64,000 nucleotides of DNA, taken from positions 53,790 through 117,789 of the forward strand of contig JAPHRK010000007.1 in the NCBI GenBank assembly GCA_026196105.1, written 5' to 3'. The notes under the pieces were generated by a model. The model was not told the DNA's origin and ran no database searches. It saw only the letters and a program-made list of their open reading frames with translations. Positions 26,966 to 36,651 of this stretch are shown here, piece by piece. The stretch's first letter is position 1; each line of letters starts with the position of its first letter. The DNA is from Rhodospirillales bacterium. Its GTDB lineage: Bacteria; Pseudomonadota; Alphaproteobacteria; Rhodospirillales; JAPHRK01. The position numbers were made by a program, and so were the translations under genes.

Positions 26966-27766
26966 CTAAAAGTCAGATTTTGTATGCATAGCCAACTCTT
27001 GAGAGACTTCCTTTGCTGTTGCACGTAGATGAGGCAAAATGGCTTCTTCAAAATGCTCCAAGCTTAAGACAGCGCGCAACGATGGTTGTGCTAAGGCAGC
27101 TATAGGGCGTCCTTTAAACATTACTGGAATTCCAAACGCACGGGTCCCAGCAATTGGTGAATCATAATCACGATAACTGTATCCTTTAGATCGTGCTTCA
27201 ATGACCCATGAATTTACTCTCGCTTTTTCGACATGAAGGGCCTCCCTTTCCCCTGACGCAACTAAAGCGTCAGTTATTATTTCCTGACATTCATCTTCAG
27301 GAAGTTTAGCTAGAAAGGCTCGGCCAGCAGCAGAAGTAAGAATAGAAAATCTACGTTGATCAAAATATTTTAAGGTTATCGGTGAAATGTGACGGTTGCT
27401 GCTCTCAATAACCATTGAGAACCCATCTGGAACCAAGAGTTCTGTCGGCCACTTAATGATTTCGCAAAGATCATTTAAGGGCCGTTGAGAAATTTGTGAA
27501 AGCAAGCTTCCTTGGGCAAAAGCACTGGAAAGGCGGCGAACTTTTGGGGTGGCCATATAGCCTCCCCCTTCTTCGTGAGAACGTTTGGCAACGAACCCTT
27601 CGGCGATTAAAGTGTTGAGGATACGAATAAGCGTCGGTTTGGGAAGTTTGGTTTCTGAAACAAGCTCCGTCACTTTCGCCGAGCCGAACTCATTGACGGC
27701 AATAAGCACGGACAAGCCTTTCCCTAACGATTTATTTAGTTCACTTCTTTCTGGTTCTTGGTTCAT
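26966..27766 (-). CDS. IclR family transcriptional regulator
   Basis: A 266-residue regulator. The N-terminal winged helix-turn-helix (about 10-75) contains FGSAKVTELVSETKLPKPTLIRILNTLIAEGFV. The C-terminal effector-binding domain includes SAAGRAFLAKLP, GYSYRDYDSPIAGTRAFGIPV and ALAQPSLRAVL. IclR proteins usually control catabolic operons and bind small organic acids or aromatics. It is divergent from the reductive-dehalogenase-like gene across 161 bases that contain an inverted repeat, so that gene is the likely target. Confidence 0.92.
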   Translation of the reverse strand: MNQEPERSELNKSLGKGLSVLIAVNEFGSAKVTELVSETKLPKPTLIRILNTLIAEGFVAKRSHEEGGGYMATPKVRRLSSAFAQGSLLSQISQRPLNDLCEIIKWPTELLVPDGFSMVIESSNRHISPITLKYFDQRRFSILTSAAGRAFLAKLPEDECQEIITDALVASGEREALHVEKARVNSWVIEARSKGYSYRDYDSPIAGTRAFGIPVMFKGRPIAALAQPSLRAVLSLEHFEEAILPHLRATAKEVSQELAMHTKSDF

Positions 27767-27838
27767 ATACCGGACCCTACAAATAATTTTCTTGAAATTT
27801 TCATCTTTAAAATCAAAGTGTTTATCATAAAAATATCA

Positions 27839-27863
27839 CAATACGGACCAATATATCGTATTG
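27839..27863. promoter_or_regulatory. inverted repeat, candidate IclR operator
   Basis: CAATACG and CGTATTG are perfect 7-bp inverted arms around an 11-base AT-rich centre, located between the divergent IclR gene and the dehalogenase-like gene. A TTGACT that could be a -35 box for the plus-strand gene starts at 27864, directly next to the right arm, so binding here could block or aid the polymerase. The regulator assignment is inferred from position. Confidence 0.45.
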
Positions 27864-27927
27864 TTGACTAAAAATATCAAGCTCGGCAATACTGTGGCAA
27901 TTGTTTTGTTCTTGAAGAGGTTTGGTC

Positions 27928-30087
27928 ATGTTTGCAACGAAGAGGAAAAATCGTCCGGTTGAATTAGGGCCTTACCCCCTTGAGACACTGCCAAGAGACC
28001 CTTCGGTTATTGCGCTTGAAAACAACACCCCAGCGAACCCCCAAAAAGTCCCTGTTGCGAATAAACCTCTCGCCTTAGCAACGCGCAAATATAGGGAAAT
28101 TTTTGAAAGCAAACGCCACGCAGCAGTTTTTTCACAAAAAGCTCCTGTCCCAAACGATCTTTCACGTCGCACACGTGACATCAAAGGATCAGCTTATTTT
28201 CAAGACGCCTCCCAAGTGGGTATCTGTGAGATTCCCGAAAATGCTTGGCTCATAGACAGCGAGGATAAAAAAAAATACACCCACGCAGTAGTCATTCTCG
28301 TTGAGCATTCACTGGCAATTGATAAAGACAATATTGCCGCCAAATGGACTGAAGGGGTTGAAGGAGAAACCTCCCTTACCAGAGCTGCCCAAATTGCGAC
28401 AACCATTGCCGGACAAATATCCTCCATGGGCTTTGAAGCTCGTAGTTGCTGGGTTGGTTGTGCCGACGTTGACGTTGAGAAACTTACTGTGCTTGCAGGA
28501 TTAGCTTTGCGAGGCGAGAATGGCATAACAAACCCTTACTTAGAAAAACGTTTTAAAGTTGCTGTCACATTAACTTCCTACGCCCTTACGACAGATGTTC
28601 CATTAGATAAAAAAGCAGCAAAGGCGAAAAGGCTTAGTTATTTTCTAGGGGCAAGTGGAGCAGTTTCAGGTTTAGAGCGCTGGCGTCGAAGTCGTCGCCC
28701 TTCACACCATGGCCCCTACCCTGTTGAAATTCTCAAGCGGGTCGAAAAGGCAACAACGGTTATTCACGACGATGAGGTCCCCAGAATCCCAACCCGAGCT
28801 TTGTTCTACATCCGGGCAGGAGAAGGCGATATGGGTAAGAAGCCTTTAGAACAGAGACCACGTTGGGCTTATAAACACCCTGTTTCTCAAGGTTTACTCC
28901 CCGTTATGTGGGATATGGTTCCCATACAAAACGGAGACATTGCACCAAAGGCGGCTCCCGAAACGACTGAGGCAGAGGCCAATACTAAAGCGATCAAGGC
29001 CCTGGCCCATTATTTAGGCTCCTCGATCACGGGGGTTTGTGAAATTCCCGACTATTGCTGGTATTCCCACCGCAAAGACGGGGCACAAATTGACCCCTAC
29101 CATAAATATGCTGTTGTCATGCTCATCGACCAAGGAACCGAAACCTTTGATGGGGCTTGCGGAGATGATTGGATTTCAGGTTCTCAATCTATGCGGGCCT
29201 ATATGCGCGGCGCAGAAATTTCAGGCACTATGGCGGATCATATTCGTCAACTCGGTCACAGCGCCAGAGCTCAAACTAGTTTTGACAGCGATGTGCTCCA
29301 TGTCCCCTTGATGATTTTAGCAGGTCTTGGAGAACAAAGTCGCATTGGTGAAACCGCTGTGAACCCTTTCCTTGGGCCTCGCCTTAAGACTGTCGTTCTG
29401 ACCACAGATATCCCCATGGTTCCCGATAAGCCCATTGATTTCGGCATGCAGACTTTTTGCTCTAAATGCGTCAAATGCGCCCGCGAGTGTCCTAGTCTCT
29501 CAATCCCCTTTGGAGATAAAGTTTTCTTTAATGGATATGAAACCTGGAAGCCCGACAGCGAGCGCTGCACACGTTATCGTATGTTAAACAATAAAGGATC
29601 GGCCTGTGGTCGTTGCATTAAAACTTGCCCCCTGACCAAAGACGTTACCTGGGATGGCCCCTGGCTGCACCGCATAGGAAGCTGGCTTGGCTTGAACGTT
29701 ATGTGGCTTAAACCCTATCTGGCCCCTCTAGCGATCTGGCTGGATGACAAGCTCAGGCAAGGTAATCCCAACGATGCTAAAAAATGGTGGTTGGATATGG
29801 AAGTTAAGGAAGGCGCTTGTCATGAACCCAACCCTGACAACTATTGTGAAATCCCTGAAGGGGCCAACCGCAAAATGATCAAACCAGATCGGCAGGTAAG
29901 TGCTAAAATGCAAAAAATTGCTTACTTCCCCGCCAGTGTGGTTCCACCCCCAATCCACGAAGGCCCTTTCCCGACAGACCGCAAATTAGGTTTAAAGTTT
30001 GCCGAGGAAGCTGAAACAGTTGCCCAAGCAGTTGAGCGCAAGAAAAATGGTGGAGCCCCACCAGAGTGTTACAGCACTAAGTTCTAA
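27928..30087 (+). CDS. reductive-dehalogenase-related double 4Fe-4S protein with internal duplication
   Basis: A 719-residue soluble protein. Near residues 511-570 it has two cluster motifs, CSKCVKCARECP and CGRCIKTCP, arranged as in RdhA dehalogenases and the related QueG. The preceding region is duplicated: unit 1 (about 15-225) and unit 2 (about 262-496) share GPYPxExL, VGICEIPENAW/TGVCEIPDYCW, a hydrophobic VVILVEH/VVMLIDQ strand and LAGL...NP.L..R.K. Only unit 2 runs into the clusters. No Tat signal and no C-terminal flavin reductase domain are seen, unlike respiratory RdhA or BhbA. Expected cofactor is a corrinoid, by family analogy. I start at ATG 27928, seven bases after GAGG. Substrate unknown. 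IclR gene divergent; DUF6125-like gene convergent. Confidence 0.75.
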   Translation: MFATKRKNRPVELGPYPLETLPRDPSVIALENNTPANPQKVPVANKPLALATRKYREIFESKRHAAVFSQKAPVPNDLSRRTRDIKGSAYFQDASQVGICEIPENAWLIDSEDKKKYTHAVVILVEHSLAIDKDNIAAKWTEGVEGETSLTRAAQIATTIAGQISSMGFEARSCWVGCADVDVEKLTVLAGLALRGENGITNPYLEKRFKVAVTLTSYALTTDVPLDKKAAKAKRLSYFLGASGAVSGLERWRRSRRPSHHGPYPVEILKRVEKATTVIHDDEVPRIPTRALFYIRAGEGDMGKKPLEQRPRWAYKHPVSQGLLPVMWDMVPIQNGDIAPKAAPETTEAEANTKAIKALAHYLGSSITGVCEIPDYCWYSHRKDGAQIDPYHKYAVVMLIDQGTETFDGACGDDWISGSQSMRAYMRGAEISGTMADHIRQLGHSARAQTSFDSDVLHVPLMILAGLGEQSRIGETAVNPFLGPRLKTVVLTTDIPMVPDKPIDFGMQTFCSKCVKCARECPSLSIPFGDKVFFNGYETWKPDSERCTRYRMLNNKGSACGRCIKTCPLTKDVTWDGPWLHRIGSWLGLNVMWLKPYLAPLAIWLDDKLRQGNPNDAKKWWLDMEVKEGACHEPNPDNYCEIPEGANRKMIKPDRQVSAKMQKIAYFPASVVPPPIHEGPFPTDRKLGLKFAEEAETVAQAVERKKNGGAPPECYSTKF

Positions 30088-30103
30088 AATGATCTAATAA
30101 TGA

Positions 30104-30601
30104 TCAGAACTGAAAGACAATATCGCGATGGCATTTGCCTTGCTCATGCATCATGCACCCATCAATCTTTGGTGTTGCCTCATAACTAAGTCCTAAAGCA
30201 TCGAACCAAGAGTAAACGCGCTCAAAAATACCACATTGGTAATGATCAATGGCCCCCATCTTAGTCATGCCATCAAAAGCAAAACATGTGGGGAAGGTAA
30301 CTCTCAATCTATCAGGTTCCGGCCAAGACCAATTAAACCCCATAAAATCTCCCATCAAAGTACGGTAAGCCCCTTGTAAAAGGGTTTCACAATCTTTAGC
30401 CGAACGGACGGACTCAAGCCCGATGGCCTTGAGCAAGCGCTTAATCTCAATAGGCCCCATATCTCGAATAGCAGCCTTATTAAGTTTATTGGCTAATTCT
30501 GAACCACCTTCTGCATAGGCATTTTTGAGCCACATAGCGTCATGTGTCATCCAACAACGCAGTAAAAGGTTTTTAAGTTCTTCTTTCGTCAAATCATTCA
30601 T
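30104..30601 (-). CDS. DUF6125-like protein
   Basis: About 165 residues. LTKEELKNLLLRCWMTHDAMWLKNAY, NKAAIRDMGPIEIKRLLKAIGL, YQCGIFERVYSWFDALGLSYEATPKIDGCMMHEQGKCHRD match the pattern I recall for DUF6125 proteins. The conserved C-terminal Cys residues in DGCMMHEQGKC could bind metal. Such proteins are common in anaerobes and near corrinoid or iron-sulfur enzymes; the function is unknown. I use the second of two adjacent ATGs, six bases after GGGAG. It converges on the dehalogenase-like gene with 16 bases between stops. Confidence 0.65.
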   Translation of the reverse strand: MNDLTKEELKNLLLRCWMTHDAMWLKNAYAEGGSELANKLNKAAIRDMGPIEIKRLLKAIGLESVRSAKDCETLLQGAYRTLMGDFMGFNWSWPEPDRLRVTFPTCFAFDGMTKMGAIDHYQCGIFERVYSWFDALGLSYEATPKIDGCMMHEQGKCHRDIVFQF

Positions 30602-30922
30602 CATTAACTCCCTGCTTCAAGTATCCTATTTAAGCACCGATATACTTTCACATAGTCGATAAATTTACTTTTCAGTATAAATTTTTACTTGAATCTGCAG
30701 TTTAAGTGATCTTCGATTAATTCATAATCCTTTTTTTGTATATTTAGCGACACAAGTGAGTCGTATGGTTAAATTAGTAAAAAGAGAAAGTTGACGTACT
30801 AAATATAACGAGCAAAGACGATAGAATCGAGTACCACAACACCTTTTAGTCTCATAACCGCATACAGCAAATGTAGTAAACATCGCCTTATAAAGGCTTA
30901 GAGCACAAAATTTTAGATAGCT
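30602..30922. other. AT-rich intergenic region, nothing firm
   Basis: About 320 bases between the DUF6125-like start and the stop of the next minus-strand gene. It must hold the promoter of the DUF6125-like gene. Near 30885-30897 there is a short palindrome, GCCTT-ATA-AAGGC, which might be the tail hairpin of the solute-binding protein message, though no U-run follows. No ORF with a ribosome-binding site and no RNA gene was recognised. Confidence 0.5.
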
Positions 30923-31699
30923 TTATTCACCAAACCGACCAGAGTATTTATACTTTTCAAACAAGGCGATACCTTCATCAGTATCCTGGAAGGAAACAAG
31001 AGCTTCATGAATAGCTTTCAAACGGGTATCCACGTTATCAAATCTACGGTTCAGACAGAGGAATCCACCGTATTCATGCATCTCATACATACGAAAATGT
31101 ATCCCCTCAATTTCTCTCAACAAAGGCTCGATACGTTCTTTATAATCAATGAGATAATTGACCCGACGACGAGCAAACATAGGAACGATACTTTTAAAAT
31201 TTGCTTCAGAAATAGTATTTGAAGGATCAATAAGGTTGCTTAATCCCCCAAAACCTCTTTGTTTGAGAACAATTGTTCCCTTCAAGTCTTTAACTTTTTC
31301 CAATGGGGGTTCTTCAACATTTTGGATAAGTACAGCTGTAAGGGTCAAGAACCGAGGGCCATAGAGGTATTGAGGGCGTTTTCCTTTGCTAAATTCACCA
31401 CAAATATAAAGATCAATATCTTCGCCAGCCGCCATCTTGGTTTTAATTCTATTCGGCGGATATTGGAGTAGCTGAGGTGTATAGCCCAGATCAGTTAAGG
31501 CATAGATATACATTTCATGGAGCAACCCAGAACGCACATTTTCTTGGCCAATTTCAACACCTGTTAAAGGGGGGAAATGAGAATAGGCAATAGTAATATC
31601 TTCTGCAAAGCTCTGAGATGCAAAAACCCAAGAGAGGGTGAGCGCTGCAAAAACGTTACGAAAACTCAAGCACAAATGCGTAAGTCCACTCAATGTCAT
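30923..31699 (-). CDS. periplasmic solute-binding-like protein
   Basis: A 258-residue exported protein. The signal peptide (NVFAALTLSWVFASQSFA) is followed by ITIAYSHFPPLTGVEIGQ, the start of a type 2 periplasmic binding fold, with later segments LKGTIVLKQRGFG and MFARRRVNYLIDYKER typical of this SBP_bac_3-related group. No transporter subunits are adjacent. It is one of three orphan binding proteins in the window. It lies 78 bases downstream of pccB on the same strand, but a strong terminator separates them. Confidence 0.75.
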   Translation of the reverse strand: MTLSGLTHLCLSFRNVFAALTLSWVFASQSFAEDITIAYSHFPPLTGVEIGQENVRSGLLHEMYIYALTDLGYTPQLLQYPPNRIKTKMAAGEDIDLYICGEFSKGKRPQYLYGPRFLTLTAVLIQNVEEPPLEKVKDLKGTIVLKQRGFGGLSNLIDPSNTISEANFKSIVPMFARRRVNYLIDYKERIEPLLREIEGIHFRMYEMHEYGGFLCLNRRFDNVDTRLKAIHEALVSFQDTDEGIALFEKYKYSGRFGE

Positions 31700-31715
31700 A
31701 GTCCATTATATCTCA

Positions 31716-31750
31716 TAAAAAAAGAGACTGTAGTCTGCACCACAGCCTCT
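31716..31750 (-). terminator. intrinsic terminator after pccB
   Basis: On the minus strand AGAGGCTGT and ACAGTCTCT pair over nine positions, with one G-U wobble, around a 10-base loop, and are followed by seven T residues. This is a good rho-independent terminator about 28 bases after the pccB stop, directly before the start of the solute-binding protein gene. Confidence 0.8.
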
Positions 31751-31777
31751 TGATTTTAAATGTAAAAGTTAGAAACT

Positions 31778-33310
31778 TTAGAGAGGAATATTACCATGCT
31801 TCTTCCAAGGGTTTTCCAACTCTTTGTTCTCCAGCATTGAGAGTGATTTGCAAATCCGACGACGGGTTCCGTGTGGACGGATCACATCATCAATAAAACC
31901 ACGATGGCCTGCGATGAACGGATTAGCAAATTTTTGACGGTATTCTTCGGTGCGTGCTTCAATTTTCTCAGCATCACCAATTTCATTGCGGAAGATAATT
32001 TCCACCGCGCCTTTTGGTCCCATAACAGCAATTTCGGCTGAAGGCCAAGCGTAGTTCACATCACCTCGCAAATGCTTAGAGCTCATAACGTCATAAGCAC
32101 CACCGTAAGCTTTACGGGTAATAACGGTTACTTTTGGCACCGTTGCTTCTGCATAAGCATAAAGCAGCTTAGCGCCATGTTTAATGATTCCACCGTATTC
32201 TTGAGAGGTGCCTGGCAAGAAGCCTGGTACGTCAACAAAGGTGACGATTGGAATATTAAAAGCATCACAGAAACGAACGAACCGAGCGGCTTTTTTAGAA
32301 GAGTCGATATCCAGGCAACCAGCGAGAACCATAGGTTGGTTCGCAACAAAACCAACGGTCTGACCGTTCATGCGACCAAAGCCAATCAAGATGTTGCCTG
32401 CATAATCGGGCATAAGCTCGAAGAAGTCTCCTTCATCGACAACCTTCTCAATAAGCTCACGCATATCATAAGGCTTATTAGGATTGTCTGGAATCAAGGT
32501 ATCCAGTGAAAGCTCTTCACGATTAGGATCATCTTGAACTGGGCGTACAGGAGGTTTTTCACGGTTAGATGATGGCAAGAAGTCAATGAAACGACGAAGT
32601 TGCAACAAAGCTTCAACATCATTTTCAAAGGCAAGATCTGCGACACCTGATTTAGAGGTATGGGTTACGGCACCACCAAGTTCTTCCTGGGTTACTTCTT
32701 CATGGGTCACGGTCTTCACAACATCAGGACCTGTCACAAACATGTAAGAAGTGTCTTTAACCATAAAGATAAAATCGGTCATGGCAGGTGAATAAACCGC
32801 ACCACCTGCACAGGGGCCCATAATCATCGAAATTTGCGGGACAACACCTGAGGCCATAACGTTGCGTTGGAAAACTTCAGCATAACCAGCAAGAGAAGCA
32901 ACACCTTCTTGGATACGCGCTCCGCCTGAATCGTTAAGCCCAATCACAGGAGCGCCAACTTTCATGGCATGGTCCATGACTTTACAAATCTTCTCAGCAT
33001 GAGCTTCAGAAAGGCTACCACCAAACACCGTGAAGTCCTGGCTGAAAACAAAAATCAAACGACCATTAACTGTTCCGTGACCTGTAACGACACCGTCGCT
33101 CGCAACAGTCTGTTCTTGCATCCCGAAATCGTTACAACGATGCTCTTTGAACATATCATATTCTTCGAAGGAACCGGGATCGAGGAACAACTCAATACGC
33201 TCACGGGCGGTTAATTTCCCTTTGGAGTGTTGCGCGTCAATACGCCGTTGTCCGCCGCCCAAATTGGCCTGATCGCGTTTTTCTTCAAGTTGCTGAATGA
33301 TGTCGTGCAT
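31778..33310 (-). CDS. pccB: propionyl-CoA carboxylase beta subunit
   Basis: Carboxyltransferase subunit moving CO2 from biotin to propionyl-CoA, giving methylmalonyl-CoA. About 510 residues with two crotonase-like halves: [102 protein letters not shown] and [14 protein letters not shown]. These match PccB rather than MccB. The start at ATG 33310 has AGGGGG six bases upstream; the track adds 14 unsupported codons. The biotinylated alpha subunit is not next to it. A strong terminator follows. Divergent from the AraC gene. Confidence 0.95.
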   Translation of the reverse strand: MHDIIQQLEEKRDQANLGGGQRRIDAQHSKGKLTARERIELFLDPGSFEEYDMFKEHRCNDFGMQEQTVASDGVVTGHGTVNGRLIFVFSQDFTVFGGSLSEAHAEKICKVMDHAMKVGAPVIGLNDSGGARIQEGVASLAGYAEVFQRNVMASGVVPQISMIMGPCAGGAVYSPAMTDFIFMVKDTSYMFVTGPDVVKTVTHEEVTQEELGGAVTHTSKSGVADLAFENDVEALLQLRRFIDFLPSSNREKPPVRPVQDDPNREELSLDTLIPDNPNKPYDMRELIEKVVDEGDFFELMPDYAGNILIGFGRMNGQTVGFVANQPMVLAGCLDIDSSKKAARFVRFCDAFNIPIVTFVDVPGFLPGTSQEYGGIIKHGAKLLYAYAEATVPKVTVITRKAYGGAYDVMSSKHLRGDVNYAWPSAEIAVMGPKGAVEIIFRNEIGDAEKIEARTEEYRQKFANPFIAGHRGFIDDVIRPHGTRRRICKSLSMLENKELENPWKKHGNIPL

Positions 33311-33482
33311 AGAGTGCCCCCTGCTCGTATATAGATTTACTCCAGGGGACATAGCACAGCCCCCCCATCGGGAAAAGTTAAAGATCGTAAAATTCTGTCA
33401 TATTCCCCTATGAAAAATCGGGAAGACCCTAGTTGACAAGCAGCCTCGTTTCGTCTTCCCTTTAAGGATAGGAAGGGATCAT

Positions 33483-34382
33483 ATGACAAAATCAGGCAAA
33501 ATTAGATCTGTTGATCTTGGGGTTAGATCTGTTGATCTTGGGGAAGGCGCTGCTTCGTCTTTTCAAATTCGCCAGTTATTGTCATTTAATTATTCACCCG
33601 CACAGGGGGAGGCCCCAGAGCACCCTCATCGCCATAATTTTCAAGAGCTTATCTGGATTAAATCAGGCACTGGCAAACAGGCAATTGATGGGGAAACTAT
33701 GGAGATTAGGCCTTCAACATTTTACCTTATTGCCAAAGGGCAGGTTCACCAATTTCTGGAAGCTAAAGATATCAATGGCTTTGTTTTGCGCTTTACGGAA
33801 GAGTTCAGGCCCCAATTTGGCTTAAGCAGCACTCAACATTTTTCAGAGGCCTATTTCAACAATGTACGCGCTATCCCCGCCTTAAGTGTTGATGGTCATC
33901 AGGTTTCAGACTTTGAACTCCTCTTCAATTTGATCATGAAAGAATATAAAGCCCCAGAAGGTTTCGGCAAAAACGCCATCCTTCGTCACCTTCTCCAGGT
34001 ATTACTGGTCAAAATCGCCCAATATATTAACGACGACTCAACAAAGAATGACCCAGCAACCCCAGTTCGTGATGACATTTTTAAAGATTTTCTGTCCCTG
34101 CTTGAGGAATACTACTTAACCCACCATGACGTAGCCTTTTATGCCAATGCTTTAGCCATCACCCCAAGGCAACTCTCTGATCGAACCAAACGAATAATTG
34201 GAAAAACTGCGAAGAACGCAATTGAAGAGCGCCTTGTCTTAGAGGCCAAGCGTAGCCTTAAATTCACCGATAGATCAGTTAAAGAAATTGCCTATAAACT
34301 TGGATATGAAGATCCCTCATACTTCAGCAAGGTTTTCAAACGCGTTACTGGGTATACCCCCCAAGATTTTCAAACCTCGTAA
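33483..34382 (+). CDS. AraC family transcriptional regulator
   Basis: A 299-residue regulator. The N-terminal cupin-like effector domain includes HPHRHNFQELIWIKSGTGKQAIDGE and LIAKGQVHQF. The C-terminal AraC-type double HTH (about 200-299) ends with RSVKEIAYKLGYEDPSYFSKVFKRVTGYTPQDF, the classic signature. The residues RSVDLG occur twice in a row near the N-terminus because of a 21-base tandem duplication. It is directly upstream (104 bases) of the molybdoenzyme operon on the same strand and is the likely activator of that operon. Confidence 0.92.
   Translation: MTKSGKIRSVDLGVRSVDLGEGAASSFQIRQLLSFNYSPAQGEAPEHPHRHNFQELIWIKSGTGKQAIDGETMEIRPSTFYLIAKGQVHQFLEAKDINGFVLRFTEEFRPQFGLSSTQHFSEAYFNNVRAIPALSVDGHQVSDFELLFNLIMKEYKAPEGFGKNAILRHLLQVLLVKIAQYINDDSTKNDPATPVRDDIFKDFLSLLEEYYLTHHDVAFYANALAITPRQLSDRTKRIIGKTAKNAIEERLVLEAKRSLKFTDRSVKEIAYKLGYEDPSYFSKVFKRVTGYTPQDFQTS
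33502..33543 (+). repeat. 21-bp perfect tandem duplication in the AraC-type gene
   Basis: TTAGATCTGTTGATCTTGGGG occurs twice without mismatch at 33502-33522 and 33523-33543. It keeps the frame and duplicates seven codons near the N-terminus of the regulator. Perfect identity suggests a recent slippage event or an assembly artefact. Confidence 0.95.
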
Positions 34383-34485
34383 AAAATTACCTGCCTTTAA
34401 CAGTTTCCTCCATTCACCTTTCCCCACACAGGTTGTTATGGTGACAAATCAATAAAGGAAACGTTTTTTATAAGGAGGGGGCTCC

Positions 34486-36636
34486 GTGGTCGAGTTCGTT
34501 TATTCAAACGCTGAGAAAGAAGTTGAAGCCTATGGTTACGATGAAGTAATCAAAAGTCATTGCCGTATGTGTCATGGCGGCTGTGGCGTATTGATCTACA
34601 AAAAAGAAGGTAAGGTTGACAAGATTGGGGGCGATCCTGAATGCCCCATTGCCCACGGCACCCTTTGCCCCAAAGGCATTGCTTCCACCCAAATCGCGTA
34701 CCACCCTGATCGCTTAACCCACCCTGTTAAAAGGGTCGGCCCCAAAGGGAGCGGACAGTGGGAACGTATTTCCTGGGATGAAGCCCTTGATACCATCGCT
34801 GAGAAGATTAATGGTTACAAAGCTGACTTTGGAGCTGAATCAATTGTTATGGGTTATGGCACAGGCCGGGATAACGAAGCCGTTATCTACCGTTTTGCCA
34901 ATCTGCTTGGCACGCCAAACGTTTTGACCGCTGGCCATCTCTGTTATGGACCACGCATCTCTACAAGCATCATCACTTGCGGCTCAAACCCCGTCGTTGA
35001 TTATGAAAACGACCCTGACTGCATTATGGTCTGGGGCAACAACTTGGTGATCGCTAATTCAGATGAATACAAAGGCGAGTCCCTCGCAGTTTGCCTTGAA
35101 AAAGGTGCAAAACTGATCGTTGTCGATCCTCGAATGACGAGGCTTGCTGCCCGTGCTGATGAGTGGCTGCAACTCCGTCCCGGTACCGATACGGCCCTCG
35201 CCCTTGGGATGCTCAATTACATCATTGAAGAAGAACTTCATGATAAAGAGTTTGTCGAAAAATACGTCCATGGTTGGGACGAGTTTGTCGCACGCTGCAA
35301 AGAATATCCGTTAGAGAAAGTAGCTGATATAACTTGGCTTCCAGTGGAACAGATCAAAGCAGCCGCACGCATGTTTGCTGAAGCAGACACTGCTGGCATC
35401 CAGTGGGGCGTAGCTATTGAGCAACAGGTTAACTGTGCTGATAACAACCGTACCCTAATGGCGCTGATGGCGATTACAGGAAACTTAGACCGTAAAGGCG
35501 GGCAAGTCCTTTTTGAAACGGCTAAGAACCGCAACGCCTCCCAGTTTGGCGCTCACAAGATGCTCACTAAAGAACAAAAGGATAAGCGCCTTGGGGCTGA
35601 CCGCTTCCGTCTCGCTGGGCACTTTGCGATCCAAAACCCTAAGTGTGTATGGGATGCAATCCTTACTGAAGAACCCTATCCTGTTAAAATGGCTTTTTTC
35701 ATTAGCTCAAACCCAGTGTTGACGAGGGCCAACGCGAATGAAGTTTATAAGGCCCTTGAAGCTCTTGATTTCATGGCTGTTGCTGACTTCTTCATTACCC
35801 CGACGGCTGAACTCGCCGATATTGTCCTCCCCGCTGCCACCTGGCTTGAAATGGATCACGTTGCCGATTTCTGGAAGCGTCACGGTTATATCCTACCTCG
35901 CCGGAAAGCAATCCAGGTTGGCGAATGCCGCTCTGACCATGAAATGCTGAATGACCTTGGTAAACGCGTTGGGCAAGAGGAGCACTGGTGGGATGATTTT
36001 GAAGGCGCTTTGGATTACATTCTTGAACCTTTAGAAATCACCTTCCAGGATTTCAAAAAAATGAAATTCATTCGTGGCGAAGTGAACTACGAAAAATACA
36101 AAGAAAAAGGTTTTTCAACACCGACGGGTAAAGTGGAGCTTTATTCAACAAAGCTAGAGGAATGGGGCTATGATCCTCTCCCCAAATATGTTGAACCCCA
36201 TGAAAGCCCAATCAGTAAACCTGAGATGAATGACGACTACCCCTTCATCTTGGTGACCGGTGCGCGTTCTCCTGGTTTCTTCCACACCGAGAACCGTCAA
36301 TTGCCTTGGCTGAGGGAACAACACCCGGAGCCCTTTATCGAAATTCACCCTGATACGGCATCAAAACTAGGTATTCACAACGGCGACTGGGTAACGATTG
36401 AATCACCTCGTGGTAAGGTTCGCCAAAAAGCCAAAATATTTGAAGGTATCCACCCTCAAGTGGTAGGAGCACAACATGCATGGTGGTATCCAGAAAAGAA
36501 AAAAGGCAACCACGGTTGGGCCGATTCAAATATCAACATTCTAACCGATAACTCTTTTGAATCTTGTGACCCGGCAATGGGTTCCACCAGCGTCCGTACA
36601 CTCCTGTGCAATATCTATAAAGAAAAAACGGCTTAG
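34486..36636 (+). CDS. molybdopterin oxidoreductase large subunit
   Basis: A 716-residue DMSO-reductase-superfamily protein. It has an N-terminal 4Fe-4S motif, CRMCHGGC followed by GTLCPKG. The molybdopterin domains include MGYGTGRDNE, GHLCYGPR (the Cys lies where a metal-ligating Cys is expected, inferred), VVDPRMTRLAARAD, LRPGTDTALALGM and LADIVLPAATWLE. The C-terminal domain has VTGARSPGFFHTENRQLP. There is no Tat signal, so it is cytosolic. GTG start with AAGGAGG upstream. First gene of an operon with a ferredoxin-type subunit, MobB and a phenylacetate-CoA-ligase-like enzyme, so the substrate may be an organic acid or its CoA ester. Phenylacetyl-CoA:acceptor oxidoreductase, formate dehydrogenase-like and acetylene hydratase-like enzymes are relatives to weigh. 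Confidence 0.87.
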   Translation: MVEFVYSNAEKEVEAYGYDEVIKSHCRMCHGGCGVLIYKKEGKVDKIGGDPECPIAHGTLCPKGIASTQIAYHPDRLTHPVKRVGPKGSGQWERISWDEALDTIAEKINGYKADFGAESIVMGYGTGRDNEAVIYRFANLLGTPNVLTAGHLCYGPRISTSIITCGSNPVVDYENDPDCIMVWGNNLVIANSDEYKGESLAVCLEKGAKLIVVDPRMTRLAARADEWLQLRPGTDTALALGMLNYIIEEELHDKEFVEKYVHGWDEFVARCKEYPLEKVADITWLPVEQIKAAARMFAEADTAGIQWGVAIEQQVNCADNNRTLMALMAITGNLDRKGGQVLFETAKNRNASQFGAHKMLTKEQKDKRLGADRFRLAGHFAIQNPKCVWDAILTEEPYPVKMAFFISSNPVLTRANANEVYKALEALDFMAVADFFITPTAELADIVLPAATWLEMDHVADFWKRHGYILPRRKAIQVGECRSDHEMLNDLGKRVGQEEHWWDDFEGALDYILEPLEITFQDFKKMKFIRGEVNYEKYKEKGFSTPTGKVELYSTKLEEWGYDPLPKYVEPHESPISKPEMNDDYPFILVTGARSPGFFHTENRQLPWLREQHPEPFIEIHPDTASKLGIHNGDWVTIESPRGKVRQKAKIFEGIHPQVVGAQHAWWYPEKKKGNHGWADSNINILTDNSFESCDPAMGSTSVRTLLCNIYKEKTA

Positions 36637-36651
36637 GGGAGGAACCGGAAA

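Noticed and set aside
33483-33560. CRISPR-like or integration repeat at the AraC gene
   Set aside because: Only two abutting in-frame copies with no spacer; a simple tandem duplication.
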